The notes below the pieces were generated by a model. The model was not told the origin of the DNA, did no database searches, and worked only from the letters and a program-made list of their open reading frames with translations. Positions 1 to 12,800 of a DNA stretch of 64,000 bases are shown here, in pieces; the stretch's first letter is position 1; every line of letters begins with the position of its first letter. Location of the stretch: contig CAJNOQ010000122.1 of the NCBI GenBank assembly GCA_905250885.1, forward strand, positions 1 to 64,000. Reading direction: 5' to 3'. Origin of the DNA: Didymodactylos carnosus (Eukaryota; Rotifera; Eurotatoria; Philodinida; Philodinidae). Made by a program: the position numbers and the translations under genes.

Positions 1-236
1 GCTATTGTTCAAAGTTGATCGATTTTCTGACAGATATGAGGTCCGAAGGGGAACCAACGATGTAGAACCCCATAAAATTGTATGCTCTTTTATTCTAGAT
101 ACCTTTCGAGAAGATCTGAAATGGGGCTGATCCTCGTTCTTATTGCACCCCGTCCTTTGAAAAGAAAGATCGACAATGAACTAATTCATTTAATGTTTCG
201 TTGATATTTGTTGGTCTCTTCTACTGTTAGTTTTTC

Positions 237-661
237 TCAGTTATTTTTCCAGATATGAAATTTGGCGTGGATAACACTATTATCATCTGGCAGTAGATCA
301 TCTTTATAGAAGTCAGCTAATTTTTTAACATCATCGACTGTTTTATTTACCACATAAACTGGAATTGAACTCATTATTTTCACAACTATTTTATGATTTT
401 CACTAAATCTGAATGATAATTGATCAAGAGTTGTTTGCATGAATACTTCATAAATATGTTTTAATATCATTTGATTGTTTTATGTTTACTTGTTCTTGAT
501 ACTTTTAACTCAACATTATTATCTCGACAAAATTGTTCAAAATCATTTTGTAATTGATCGAGTTTAGTTTTATCATACTGTAATACGGTCAAATACCTTT
601 CAATATTTTGAATATTATTATAATATTGAATGAGATCTAAATGTACATGATCTACGTACAC
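237..661 (-). mobile_element. hAT-superfamily transposase remnant
   Basis: Two adjoining minus-strand open stretches (661-467, then 470-237 in another frame) together resemble the middle of hAT transposases of the 52-kDa-repressor/ZMYM-like group. The first has the helical segment ending in a basic run (KVSRTSKHK). The second ends with the typical block before the dimerisation domain: a TVDDVKKLADFY segment, then a DLLPDDNS segment and a final tryptophan (HIWK). The change of frame at about 468, the missing DDE/RNase H core upstream and the missing dimerisation domain downstream show a dead fragment of a cut-and-paste DNA transposon. No terminal repeats or target duplication could be placed around it. 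Family assignment rests on motif recall only. Confidence 0.6.
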
Positions 662-2030
662 ATTTGACTGACAAGACGACTAACTAACTCACCACATTTC
701 TTATCTTACAGCGCATCGCAATATGGTTTTGTAACAGGAAATATCTTTGACACAACAAACAGTGAAATTATAAAGTCAATATCGGCAACACATTTTAAAT
801 AAGTTCTTTAAAAAGTTTAAATTAAAGTTAACTTATTTATAAATTAAACTTATTAAAGTTTAAATAAGTTCCACTCGTTTCTGCATCGCCATTCTGCATC
901 GTAAATTCTAACAGAATAACAACGGCAGAATACATGTTTATCTACCCAACGATGCTTTGCTAATTTTGTTAGTTTTCTTTTTCTTTTGAATACATGTGGT
1001 TGCTGCGATTTGAGCAGAAATTGACACTTTGGTGACGAATTAAAAATATTTAATTATTACTTTAACTGATCCAAAAAATGATTTTATTACATTCTCATTA
1101 CATGCGCTACATAGTGCTAACCCCAATGAATGACTTGAGCAGTGAATATAAATCATCAGCGGTATAAACGCCCAAAGCGTTTACTTTCAGAATCTGTATC
1201 ACTTTTTGACTCAAAAATAAATTTTCATGGTTTTAGAGGAGGGTTTTTCAAAAGCATAAAAAAAAACATTCAAATTCTATTTTTTTCATGAGACTTATGT
1301 AATCAAACTGTTTTTTAATCTTGCAGATTTGTAGAGCAACCTTTTCTGGTTAAAACAAGACATTGCACAACTCTGTGTGGTTTTCTGCTAAAAAGCTACA
1401 AGCATTTTCCTACAAGCCCTAAAGTCTGATTTTATGAGAACATATATGAACCATCAAACGAAACAATCTTTCGTTTATTCAGTCGCTAAATACAGAAAAG
1501 AACGAGTTAAAGTTGGTTGAAGGGGTTTCTGATCAAATATGTATTCGTTCTTCTATAAACGAATAATTTTAATCTGTAAAATATTAGCTGTAGAAATACA
1601 TGGAGCATTTTAAACAAATTTTAGTTTTACAATACTGATGGAGACGTGGTTCTGTTTTCAATCTTTTCGCAATTCTAATTTTAAATTGGTCTCATTTCAA
1701 CTTTTAAAATCAGTTGTGTGTTTAGTTCAGATATACATATGTGGTATCTACAGCCAACTTTTTAAAAAGTCCCTCCTACAAAATTCTTTCTTTTGGCTAA
1801 CTCTTGGTGTAATTCGATTTTTAAAAGTGCGTAATAGAATGTCAGTCAACTACTCAAACCAACCGTTAACTTTTTATGTGATATCTCTCTCTAGTTTATT
1901 ATATTAATTTGTGATATTGAATAAAAAATCACACATTTGGAACTTTTTCGTGTGAAACCACAGATGGTGAAGAAAAAAAGACATGTGTTTTGAAAAAAAT
2001 GTCGGTATCATTAACAATTATTTATCAAAA
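662..2030. other. Non-coding stretch upstream of the phospholipase gene
   Basis: No convincing gene. A+T-rich self-complementary sequence lies at about 795-870 (repeats of TTTAAATAAGTT type). A plus-strand open frame at 1638-1907 has no domain and the composition of chance A+T-rich sequence. The right part presumably holds the promoter and leader of the phospholipase gene. Confidence 0.5.
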
Positions 2031-4453
2031 ATGAAAATTTATTGTCTAGTGTTAACTGTTGTTTACATAATATTTGATTTTAATTATTCTTGTGTTAACT
2101 CATGCGGCATCATCACACACATTGAAATCTCTTATCGTGCTCAAGATTTATGGAATCATCGTCCAAAATATCAACAACTCGTACGAAAACATCAAGATGC
2201 ATTGCAAGGTGGTAGTCCGTATCCAGATGTGATGTATGATGAAGTGTGCTACAAAGGAAGTTTACATTCAGTTGCTGAAGATACACATTGGTATGTTCAA
2301 CATTTATGATTTAATTTGGTATAAAAATATTTTTTCTTATACTCTTCAGGTATCCATTCATGAAAACGGCTATCAGTTACTTAAGAAAAATGTATCCACC
2401 GCCAATAACAGAAGACGGTGAGAAATTACTTGTGTTTCTGCTAGCAGTTGGGGCTCACCAAGTATCCGATGTCGTTTGGCACGCCAGTTTAACCGGTTGC
2501 CCGAATGGTTTTATCGATGGTGATGCTTGGAACGATTTTCATGATGACCGTTCGGCAGCTCATTCGAGTGTTGATCCTGGTGGAGACTCGATTTGTGATT
2601 ATGAGTTACCAATAGGATATATTGGTTTGGTAAACCGTTGGTATGTGCCAAGTGAACATTTACAATCAATTTACAAACAATATGCCGATATATATCACTC
2701 ACCATTAGAATTGAATGCCACTGCTCAAATTGTCGAAATATGCAGTGATCTAATGTTTATTGGACGTTTTTTTGATGATTTATTTCTCGGTGTAGAATAC
2801 CCAAAATATTCAAAAAATAATACATTTCTGTTAGAAGAACTTTATGATTATTACTATGGCGGAATAGAAAATATGGCACGAGAAACCGTTCGTTATTGGG
2901 ATTCTATTATTGACATGTACGAATTCGGGACGGATATATGCGCAGACAGTGATAATCCATACTACTTGAATTGTTCAAGCCAACAGTATAGTCATAAACA
3001 ACAGCAATCGATAGCGTACGTCGAGAGTAAAGCAAGAAATACCCATTTACCATTTACTCAACATTCTTTACCGTTGTTGTCAGATTTGAAATATACAAAT
3101 GTTGATACTGGACTAATATCAAATCAAAGTTATGCAGATTTTGGTCATTCATCGTTGATTGCTGACTTTAACAATGATAGTTTTGACGATTTAGCTGTTA
3201 GCGCACCCAATTATTACATTCTTGGCTGTCCACAAGGTGGAAGAGTGTTTATTATTTATGGTCAAAAGGGCCAGGCTCTTGTTCCCGAACGAAATATATC
3301 CATAATTGAACAATTAGCTGATCAGACACTGATTTCTCCGTCGTGTGACGGTGATCGTTTTGGAACATCGTTAACTACTCTTGATTGGAATAAAGATGGA
3401 TTTAATGATTTGGTGATTAGTAGTCCATCCAGAAAGTTTGGATTCAAAGGTTCTGTATTCATATTCAGCGGTGGCAAGAATGGCCTAGAACCATTGCCAT
3501 CTGTACAAATTGATGGCGTTAATGAGCATGATACTGTTGGATGGAATATTCAGGGTGCACATTTAGATAATGATCAATCACTTGATCTTATAATATCGAG
3601 TCCATTTGCACAAAAAAATGGTTATGATCAACCTCAACAAGGTGTTGTTTGGATATTTTTAAATAGCATTGGAAAAACTAATTTAACCGTCCAAAATGCC
3701 ACATATACAATATGGGGTGAAATCCCAAAATCAAAATTTGGTTATTCAATAACGATCGTTCCCACATCTTGTACAACAAATGAAAAACCAATTCTAATGA
3801 TTAGTGCACCCAATTATGTTCTACCTGACACACCTCAAAGTCAAGGTGTTGGAAAAGTGTATGCATACACAATTAGTGAACAAGGACCACAACTAGTATT
3901 CTCTGTAACTGGTAATGATATGGATCATTTTGGTCATAGTTTATCAATCGAAAAACAACACTGCACACTAGCAGTTGGCGCGCCAACAAGTTCAACAGAC
4001 TGGGAGGGTGCAGTTATATTATTATCATTACCAAAAATATTAAAAAAGTCTAATAAAAAAAAATCTTTATCATTGAATGATATTCCACCGCTTGCTATAA
4101 TCGTGGGTGAATTGAGATTTCAAAGATTAGGTACAACAGTACACTGGACAAATACATACGATCTAGTTCTGACAGCTCCTTTAGGAAAATCGCTATTAGC
4201 CTCGGAAGGTCGTGCTTATATTATCGAAGCTAGTCGCATTCCTTTAACACCGACGAGTGAACCGATTTCAATTACAAAAATTAGTTCAAAAACACTTGTT
4301 GCAGATAATAGAATTAATCGTTTTGGAACACATTCAAATATACTTTCTTCACCATCGATGAATTTGACATATTTTACCATTTCGTCTCCATTTACACCTT
4401 CAAAGGAGGAAACTGTTCGTCTTCCAGGAGCTCTATATTTTTATAAATTATGA
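2031..4453 (+). CDS. GPLD1: Phosphatidylinositol-glycan-specific phospholipase D (GPI-PLD)
   Basis: Secreted enzyme family that cleaves the inositol-phosphate link of GPI anchors. Two exons, 2031-2290 and 2350-4453, joined across a 59-bp GT-AG intron within a Trp codon, give 787 residues (the mammalian enzyme has about 840). The ATG at 2031 is preferred over an upstream in-frame codon because it opens a hydrophobic signal peptide (KIYCLVLTVVYIIF) followed by mature CGIITHIEI, very like the vertebrate mature start CGISTHIEI. The N-terminal zinc-dependent phospholipase domain (about residues 25-300) keeps the His/Asp-rich metal-binding blocks: HQDA, EDTHWYPF, GAHQVSDVVWH, DFHDD and AHSSVDPGGD. 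The C-terminal half has repeated FG-GAP beta-propeller blades with DFNNDSFDDL, DWNKDGFNDL and DNDQSLDL motifs, ending in a blade with YFTISSP. No truncation or missing metal ligand was noticed. Identity is firm. Confidence 0.95.
2291..2349 (+). other. Intron of the GPI-PLD gene (59 bp)
   Basis: Bounded by GTATGT and CAG. Removing it joins TG to G and restores the conserved THWYPF block. It is typical of the very short introns throughout this window. Confidence 0.9.
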
Positions 4454-5304
4454 TCTCATTTTTCTTTATATTTAATATTGTAGTTCAACCGAGTTAATAA
4501 TGTCAAATAACGTGAACTATGTCAAAAACTAATGTAGAATCAGCTGGTTGAACTAGAGATGCAGAATCTACTAGATCATAGGCACGCGCTTGCGTGGAAA
4601 AATTTTGAGAAGTGTGTAAGTCGTCGGTTCATACAACCTTTGAAGAAGAAAAAATGTTTTTGGAAATGTGCAACAGTGATATGGCTGTAAATTTGATAAC
4701 AGGCAGATCCTGCTGCGTAGACGATGTGGGACATCTGTCCTGTTCCTTTCAATCAACAGTCGAATTTCAAAATATATCGCTCGCTCTTCTTTCTCTTCAA
4801 AACGTATCACAAGCAGCGGAAAACGACGAAAATATAGCAAATAGTTTTCGGCAATAAAAAACATCCAATTCTTTCAATTTTTAAAAAGTTGAACTTTTAT
4901 ATTTTTAAGTTATAATTAAAGAAAGAAAATTTTTCAACAAATCTATTTTTAAAATGCAACCCAAACATTTCCCTACAAGACAGTTATTGAAAAACTTACT
5001 CAAAGTTTTTTGAGATGGTTATTGGAAAGAACATGGTTCTTACGAAATTGCCCTAACGAACACATACTCTGCCATCTAAAATAATGAGCTACGTTACTTT
5101 AATTTAGATTTATAAACTGATCTGCATTCCTTTATCGATTATTTTCGACAAACTTAACTGACCAATTGCGGCCAAGCTTGCTGCAATACGCTTGCAAAGA
5201 CGGCTGAACGAAAATGAGAAAATATGAAATAATTCAATTTCGGCTAACGTTGGTTCCAGTAATTGATTATACATGGCCATTGTTCCAAATGTACCTTACA
5301 AAAG

Positions 5305-5344
5305 GACTAAAAGGGTAAAAGACTAAAAGGGTAAAAGACTAAAA
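5305..5344 (+). repeat. 16-bp tandem repeat, 2.5 copies
   Basis: The unit GACTAAAAGGGTAAAA occurs twice in full (5305-5320, 5321-5336) and then as an 8-bp partial copy. The copies are identical, which suggests recent slippage. Confidence 0.85.
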
Positions 5345-6396
5345 TATGAAATTCAATTCTCTATACTTTATATTAGACATACACCGGTTACGGTGATTAA
5401 CGAATAACCAAAGTCGGCAAAAACTGATGATCGGTGAACCGGAATGACCGATACTTTAGTTTGATATAATGGTCGAACAGAATAAAATGTAATTTTGTTA
5501 TGGTTGGAATAGCCATATTCTTTTTTACAGATAACATAACTGGAAAGAGAATGGAAATCGTAAGGTAAATTTCTGTTTGGCTGTCGTCTCATTGCAGTGT
5601 GCAAAGTTTGTGCTGCTGTTTCGACGATAAAATTTGTAGATCTTTACAGATTATTAACTGACATTGAAGTGCTGTCAGCCGCTTTTTAGTTTTCTTACCT
5701 TCTCCTTCCTTACTTCGTTAACTGTTCTGCATCTTTTACGTTTTTTTATTCTATCTGTGGGGTAGAGTCAGAAGTTATAGGCTTTTTGATGGCATCAGTC
5801 AAATGTAAACATAACTAAGCAGTCGAATTACTTCTTGTCTTAATCATAACTTTTTTCATCTCCAATGTTTCCATATTAATAACACTAATTAGCGTAGAAG
5901 TTTCGCAGTTGTTCTTGAACGTCGATACGACATTCTGTAATGACTATAACCGAGGCGCCCTCGGTAAAAATGTACGTTTTTTTTCTTCGTTGTTTATCCC
6001 AGTGTCATGCAATGGGCACACCCCGATTTAATCACTGTTTCTTCCATATTAAAGTTTAAACCAAAATGTACCACGTAACACCATTTATGTTATAGAGAGG
6101 CAGTCAGAGATTCGTAACTAGAGTGTGCTAACGTGGTCTAAAATCGCGACAATATTAGATTAAATGTTTGATTATCGAAAAAAAGAGAAGACTTTATATT
6201 TATTCACACTACGTATTCATGGGCGGTTCGGGAAACTTTTTCTATGATCAATAAACTTTCTAGAGTGTGGTGCATGCAGAAGTGTCCTTCGTGGAGACAT
6301 ACGTAATTTTGCAATCAAACATTGTTCTTTTCTTTTATTTCGAATTTTGAGAAAATACACTGCTGCGAAATATAATTAATAATAATAATAATATCC

Positions 6397-6880
6397 TGAC
6401 TAGTAGACCCAGTCGTCAAAGGCATGGAAATGGAGCGGTGGAGTACGAAAAACACGAGCAAAACACTTCTTTAGCCATTTTTTCTCTCATAATGGAAAAT
6501 TATGTGTTTTCAAAACACACCATTCGATAGCCCTTGAGATTCTCTACAGACTGAGCAAGTTAGAATAGCTAGACAGGTGCGTCCAGTCATCAAAGACGTG
6601 CAAAAGAAGCGTTTGGGTGTTATATACGTAGTACAGTGTTTCATAATTATAAGAACTCCTTTGTTTTTGATTTTTCAGTAAAAGCTGTAATCAATGTGAA
6701 TACTGATTTGAATAGCCCGAAGATTTTCCTATCAGATGAGGTGCATATCGTCATTTTATTAAAGAAGTGTTCTACCCGTATTTTTCTTACTCCAACGCTC
6801 CTTTTGCACGTCTTTGATAATTGGACCCACCAGTCAAGGTGTTCCAATTAGCTCAGGTTGTAGAGAATTTCAAGGGCTAT
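6397..6880. repeat. Scrambled repeat with direct and inverted copies
   Basis: Segments at about 6400-6470 and 6530-6620 share words such as CAGTC(A/G)TCAAAG and AAAACACTTCTTTAG. A reverse-complemented relative lies at about 6760-6880: GAAGTGTTCTACCCGTATTT, GCACGTCTTTGATAATTGG and TAGAGAATTTCAAGGGCTA. The arrangement looks like an old fold-back or nested element with two to three diverged copies of one unit. No ends or target duplication could be fixed. Confidence 0.5.
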
Positions 6881-7371
6881 CTATTCGTGTATTTAGTTAG
6901 TCTTTTTGAGTTTAAGAAAGTTGAGAAAAGCAGCGTTTACTCATCGAGTAGGCCTCGTTTTGAGGGTGTCGGTTGGAATGATATTGTAAAGAAATTGACG
7001 GGATTTTAGTGTACAAATGTATTGGATAATCGAATACTAGTAGTTTTGTCCTCTATTTTTTCCTCTAACCATTAGTCGAAAAACTGAGTGGGCCGATTAT
7101 CAACTTTATGTAGACCTCTCCTTTGTCTCTTTGCTTTTTTTGGATGAAACTGAATAGTTTTAACGTAAAATATCACGAGTTAGAGTATTTCAGTTATAAT
7201 CCGAATAAGTACAAACAAGTAAACTTGTGCGATATTGTTCACTTTTTCATTACAATATTCATCGATATGACAAATAATGTATGTCGATGCAAAATGATAA
7301 ACAGCCTAAATTTGTAAAAAAAATACGGACGAAGTGGAAAAAGGTTCCAGTTTTTTGTTCAAACCGGCAAT

Positions 7372-7700
7372 GTGTCAACAGAGATAGAAGATTTCGTGAT
7401 TGAAGATTGCAAATCAGACGACCCAACGGACAATCACTCTACCGTTTCTCGCAAAAATAAGCCGGATCTAAAATCTACACCAGAGATTCATCTAAAACCT
7501 GAGCAACAGCCCGTAAAAAATTGGGACGTTTGCTGGAGATTCAAATTTGTACTATATTGTAACTGGTCTTGTGGTTTAGAAAAGACTGCCAAAAACAGGT
7601 CAGTTATAAGTGATGGCAGCCTTTTTAATAAAGTTGATCTGAAGATAGTTAACAAGAATCCATTTGGCTTTTGGCACTTCCGCATATCAATCTACTAAAG
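7372..7700 (+). pseudogene. Possible SLC6-like transporter 5' fragment
   Basis: An open frame without an ATG starts with an acidic, serine/threonine-rich stretch, followed by PVKNWDVCWRFKFVLYCNW and SCGLEKTAKNR. This faintly follows the start of sodium/chloride-dependent neurotransmitter transporters, where an acidic tail precedes a KFVLSCIGYCVGLGN-type first helix and a QKNGGGAFLIP block; the bases CCAAAAACAGG and GCAGCCTTTTTAATAAAG sit where that block would be expected. The helix is not intact and no further transporter helices follow, so if the match is real this is a decayed or terminal fragment. It could equally be chance. Confidence 0.25.
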
Positions 7701-9580
7701 TGAATAAAGTGCTACTAAAGTGAATAAATGAATTTTTATTTCAATTTAGTGAATGATCATATTCGTATTATATGTCATCAAGGGTAACCATCTCTTTTTT
7801 TAGAAGAAAGCCTTATTCTTGAGTTGAACTGGGTGTATTATAGAGTAGACTGCCCGTCCTCTACAAAACAAAATCTATCATCAAGAATATCCAAAGTTTA
7901 TTGCATTTCGCTGAAAAACTTTATTTATTAAGTTTCAAAAGTTTGTTCAACTAGTTGGTCTTGTAGAGCAAAGTTTTCTACACAACGAGATGTCTTCCAG
8001 TTCTCCATAATCTTTTCAAAAGTTATAAGCATTTTACCAAAGAGTCTCAAAAACCTGATCTCTGTGATACAACATCCGATGTTCAAATCCTGATTCTACC
8101 TAATGTGGTTACATTATGATCTGTTGGTGATAATTTAAGACTGTATTTCTAGAAACCTATAGCCAAAATTGTGTCACATTAGTCTGAGAAAAGATTCATC
8201 GATTTTTTTATTCGAAATTTGGGCTCAATCGGATCTTTGTTTCGGTCTTTGTCAACAAGATGAAAAAAAGAAAGAACAATCCTTAAATACGGTTTCATTT
8301 TCGTGCACAATAAAGGGATTGAAAAATCGTCTAACTTTGACGAAGACCAAAAATAGTTCATCTAACTAATAAATAACAAAGGCGTATTTATAGTTAAAAA
8401 AAGAAACATATTAAAAATACATGCTAGTACAATATATAGCATATATGTTTCTCAGTCAATATCACCATTACACAAATACATATATACATGCTTGACAAAA
8501 AGCTTATTTTATCAGGTATTGAAAAGTAAGACTAGGATAGAAAATGTAGAAAGAAAATACTGTTTAGAAAAATATAGTCAATAACAAATACATACAAAGT
8601 AGAAATTCACATTGTCATAAAGAAAAACAGGTTATCATTACGGAAAAACAACAAGGAATGACTCTTCTTTAACTTTTGGATATGTTCAAGGATAACAACG
8701 TTAATAATGCATCAGAGTTCAATAAATGACGTTTACTTGCAGGAACTAAATTAGTAACCGTTTGAGTATCGGATTCAACTTCCTAAACAACATGTAATCA
8801 TGTTTTACTAACTACTAAGATTTATGTCGTCACAAGAAGACAAAGCCGTAAATTGAAGGGAAGGAGGGCATCCACAACCCCCAAAAATAAAAATTTATCG
8901 TTTCCTTCCAGCGCACAGTGTGCATCCAGGCAGACATTAGGTAAAAAAATCAAAACTGACTTTTAAACGACTCAAATAGTGAACAATACACTTCAAGACA
9001 TGCTCTCCCCGACTGCATAAAAAATTTTGTTATAAAGTCCAAGCGGAGTGGAAAACTTAAAAACGAGCCGGAAAATAGCGTCATCCGTAGGAAAATTACT
9101 TTTACGCGAAAACGAAGACTCTGGTAAGTAAATGAGTTGTAAATTATGAATCTCCACATCATTTAGTGTATATTAGTAAAAAACATTTTGAGTTTGAATT
9201 GGAGATTGCTGAGAAAAAAATAAAGTTTTTCCTAAGTGGTTTTCCGAACTGCTAATTTCGGTAAGATTTGCGCGCCCTCCACAGCCCAACTTCAAATTTG
9301 TCCAAACTTATACAGAATGTTCTTCTAAATGCCCTCTATCAGCATAGTTCGCATAAATTAGCATAAATGTTCCCGGACTTAGATATTTTTTTCGGTATTT
9401 TCCATTTTTATCGGCCTAGAAATGTTTTTATGCAATAAAAATGATATATTTAGAGTCAGCGCAAGAAACTACATCGAATGATGTGCGATTAGTAGGTTTT
9501 TCTGAGCAAAAAACTTGTTAGATCTAACGAAACGCTAAAGTCGAAGCATAGAGTCACAATTTTGGCTAAGGATTTTGATA
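7701..9580. other. Intergenic stretch without recognised gene
   Basis: A+T-rich sequence; short open frames on both strands (for example 8169-8369 and 8950-9162) show no domain, splice pattern or compositional support. Confidence 0.5.
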
Positions 9581-9819
9581 TTTGCTATAGAAGTAGTCCA
9601 AAAGTCTATAAGCACTTTTTTTTAGAGGTTTTCAGATATTCTCTTTCCAGTGGTGCGCTTTATAAAGTTCCAGAATACTTATTCATGGGTTTTCTAGAGA
9701 CCTCCGAAGAACCCAGGTGAAAGTCTCTTTGGACTTTGTAAACACACCATTTGAAAGAGAATATCTGAAAACCTATTAAAAGAAGTGTTTATAGACTTTT
9801 GGACTGTTTCTATAGCAAA
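9581..9819. mobile_element. MITE with about 75-bp inverted ends
   Basis: The left arm (9581 to about 9658) starts TTTGCTATAGAAGTAGTCC and the right arm (about 9741-9819) is its diverged reverse complement, ending GGACTGTTTCTATAGCAAA. Both arms contain AAAAGTCTATAA and GGTTTTCAGATATTCTCTTT. The 80-bp centre has no coding potential. Both flanks contain a GGC(C)TAAGG word, but a clean target duplication was not resolved. It lies just beyond the 3' end of the NEK1-like gene. Confidence 0.75.
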
Positions 9820-9873
9820 TGTCCGCCTGGCCTAAGGAAAAATGCACTGTGCAACGGAAATTAAAAAAAATTT

Positions 9874-12800
9874 TCATATTGTACATACTTTTAATGCTTC
9901 ACAGACTATTTCTAACGTTTCATTTCCAAGTATTTTTCTCAATTCTTCTTTTTTTTTATGATCTAATCTCATTTTATATACCAAATTTTCTTCATCTTCT
10001 TTATTATACCAAACATCATCATCAATATCGTCTATTATGACTGAATTGTTGACACTTTTTTTACTTATAACATCTTTTGATTTAATCATTAATACAGATT
10101 CAGCTGATGAATGCTTTATTTGATTATCTAAACTATTTTTATTGCCTTCTTCTTCATCATTCTCAGTTAAGTATGATGCTAGTGTATCACGCAATGTTTT
10201 CATATCTAAATACATTACCATAAGAGTTTTTGAAGGGACACTTCCGTAACATTTCCTACCTTCGTCTTCATCTTCATCTTCAACGTCATTCGAAATTTTG
10301 TTTGCATAGCTGGATGTTGGCTCATGAGCAGATTTAATTGTCATATTTGATGATATTTGTCTTACTTCAAATTGACTTTTACCACTCTTATTCTTCAATG
10401 ATAATGGCAATTTTTGCTTACTGAGTTGTTCATGATCTTCATTCTCAGTATCCGATAAACTGTGATTAGATTTTATTTCAATGAAAACAACTTTGTGAAG
10501 TTCAGGATCGGATACAGTTCGGAGTAGCTAAAAATGACATAATGTTTTCATTTCATCAGTCGTATATAATAAACTAAATAAGTGGCGGATACAGGATTTT
10601 TTAAGGAGAGGTGCGATTGCTTGAACTTTTTAGGCTGGAAGTCCTAATAGTGTTTTTTTTTTCTTTTGAAAATATTTTGGAACGGAGGTGCGATCGTGCC
10701 AAGCGCACCTCCCCTAAATCCGCTACTGAGCTAAATGTTCCTTATTATGAAAAAAAATTTGGCTAACACTTGTCCATACTTTCTTGTTTTTCGCATCGAA
10801 ATGACCAGTGGATAAACCTTGAAATAAATCAATTTTTTCCTCTGACAACCTCAAAACAGATAAACTTCCAAATAATGTCGCATGAATTTCGTTTTTGTAG
10901 TTAGTTACTTTATACTGGATGTAACAGGAAGATCACGACCTTTGACGGTTCGATTTGTTTTAGTTGGTGTAAGCGGTTTGTTGATGATAGTATTGTCACT
11001 TTTCTTCTTGTCCGCAGAAGTAATTACTTGTGCACTTTCTTCATCGATACGTTCTGTACGATTTTTCAAACCGAATGACGACAATGAATCTGTTGTACTT
11101 GTTAATGTTACATTGTGTACTCGCACTTTTTCAAGTACATTCAATATTGTTCCTTTTGGCACAGCCCATTGTGATCGAACTGCAGCGTTCGTCGCTTGAT
11201 CAGGGATAGCAAGGTTAGGCACATTAGACACTTAAAAAATGTATTTAATTATATACAAACACATAGTTTTTTTCTACGATACTCACAAATTGAATCATTC
11301 ATTGGAGAATATTTATCTAATATTGATACGTCAGCAGTATGCTCACTCCACTGATGTCGTTGTTGTGATTGACTTTGTTCTTTTCGTTTCTCTTGAATAG
11401 CTTTATCAATCGATTGCTGTAAAATAACTTCTTTCTTCACAACATTTCTACAATTTATGAGATAAATATCATTTTATATTGTTAATTCGACAAATAAAAA
11501 TTTACTTTGGTGTTACACCAATATCATTTAATATTTTTGTTAAGCTGTTCTCAACCGGTTGAATTTTTTGTAAAACTTCTTGCACTTCTTTCTTCTAGAA
11601 ATGCAATGATATTAAATGTTAGAAAGAAGTGTAGAAAAATAATGAGATTAAACATAGGTAACTGAACGACAAGAATAACTTCTCACTTTTCTTTCTGCCT
11701 CTATCGCACCATCACGACTATGTGCTGACCGATGTCGTTCATTAACAGGTGCAACAGGCTAAAATCAAACGAATATTAATATATAAAAGAGGTACGTTCC
11801 AAGGTTATACAATCAGAGATAAAGAAATGAAACTGATCGACTTACCTTGACAATTATTGGCTTTTGTGGTGATTTTACATTATCGTAAGCTGATGGTTTT
11901 TTAATATTGTGATGCTTCATCAAATTTTTTCGTCGAATTCGTTCCAAATTACGATTCATTTCAGCGAAGTTATCATTAACAGGTTGATTAGGTTTTAATG
12001 CATTAGCATTATTGACCTTTTTATCCAAAAATAAATATTATTTTAATTCTGATCTGTGTTGTTAAACAAAAACTTACTCGCAAATTGCCCTGCTCATGAA
12101 CTTTATTCAATTGCACGTGATGTTTGTTTTCAAGGTATTCGTTTTTTACTGGAACGGGAGGTCGTCCGACATTCACACTAAATTAAATTGTATATTTAGG
12201 TATATAAGATATAGAACTTAATTTAATGAATTGTGACGTTTATACATACGCAGGTGGTGGACGATTTTTGCAATTGGCTATAACTAGTTGTTGATTTTGT
12301 GCATGTGGAGTCTGTTTAGTTACATGATCGCCTATAACAAGATATCACAAATTATAGAATCATATCAGAAACATCTTCTGAGTTATTGAATTAAAGTGAA
12401 AGAAAGTTGCGAGTATTTAATGGTCCTTTACATTATCAAAAATATGATGAGAAAGCAAGATGATGATCTCTTTTATTAACTATACAGTGACTCTTGCGTT
12501 GCATTAGTTGTATACTTAATCTTCATTCATTCATTCATTTTTATCCTTCGATCATTCGATGAACATGTTGATCTAATTTAACATAATAAAATTTATAGCT
12601 ACCTCCTTTGCCATCAACTGCTGACGATAAATTTGAAGCAGCCTACAGACAAAAATTAAAATCACACATAAGTCTCGTGGTCTGATGATTAACAAATATA
12701 CCGATTCCCGTCCAGACGATGTTGAGTTGCTACTACTCAACGGTTCGTTTTTGTGCTCAAATAAAGCAGCAATATAACAGCAATATAGTTTTGTAATAAT

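Larger units (their letters stand above)
4454..7371. other. Gene-poor stretch with small repeats
   Basis: No supported gene. A sequence at about 4555-4725 has imperfect inverted ends (GATGCAGAATCTAC and GGCAGATCCTGCTGC) resembling the complete hAT-type miniature element at 46099-46235, so it may be an old relative. The 16-bp tandem repeat at 5305-5344 and the scrambled repeat at about 6397-6880 are listed separately. Open frames here, for example 4612-4857 and 6636-7009, show no domain. Confidence 0.5.

Noticed and set aside
1638-1907. 89-residue hydrophobic open frame before GPI-PLD
   Set aside because: Phe/Leu/Ser/Ile-rich sequence as expected by chance in A+T-rich DNA; no homology recognised.
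4612-4857. 81-residue plus-strand open frame
   Set aside because: No domain; it overlaps an old repeat with hAT-MITE-like ends and an equally long frame on the other strand.
8090-8110. tRNA B-box-like GTTCAAATCC
   Set aside because: No matching A box or cloverleaf in the flanks; the same holds for similar words near 22080 and 59405.
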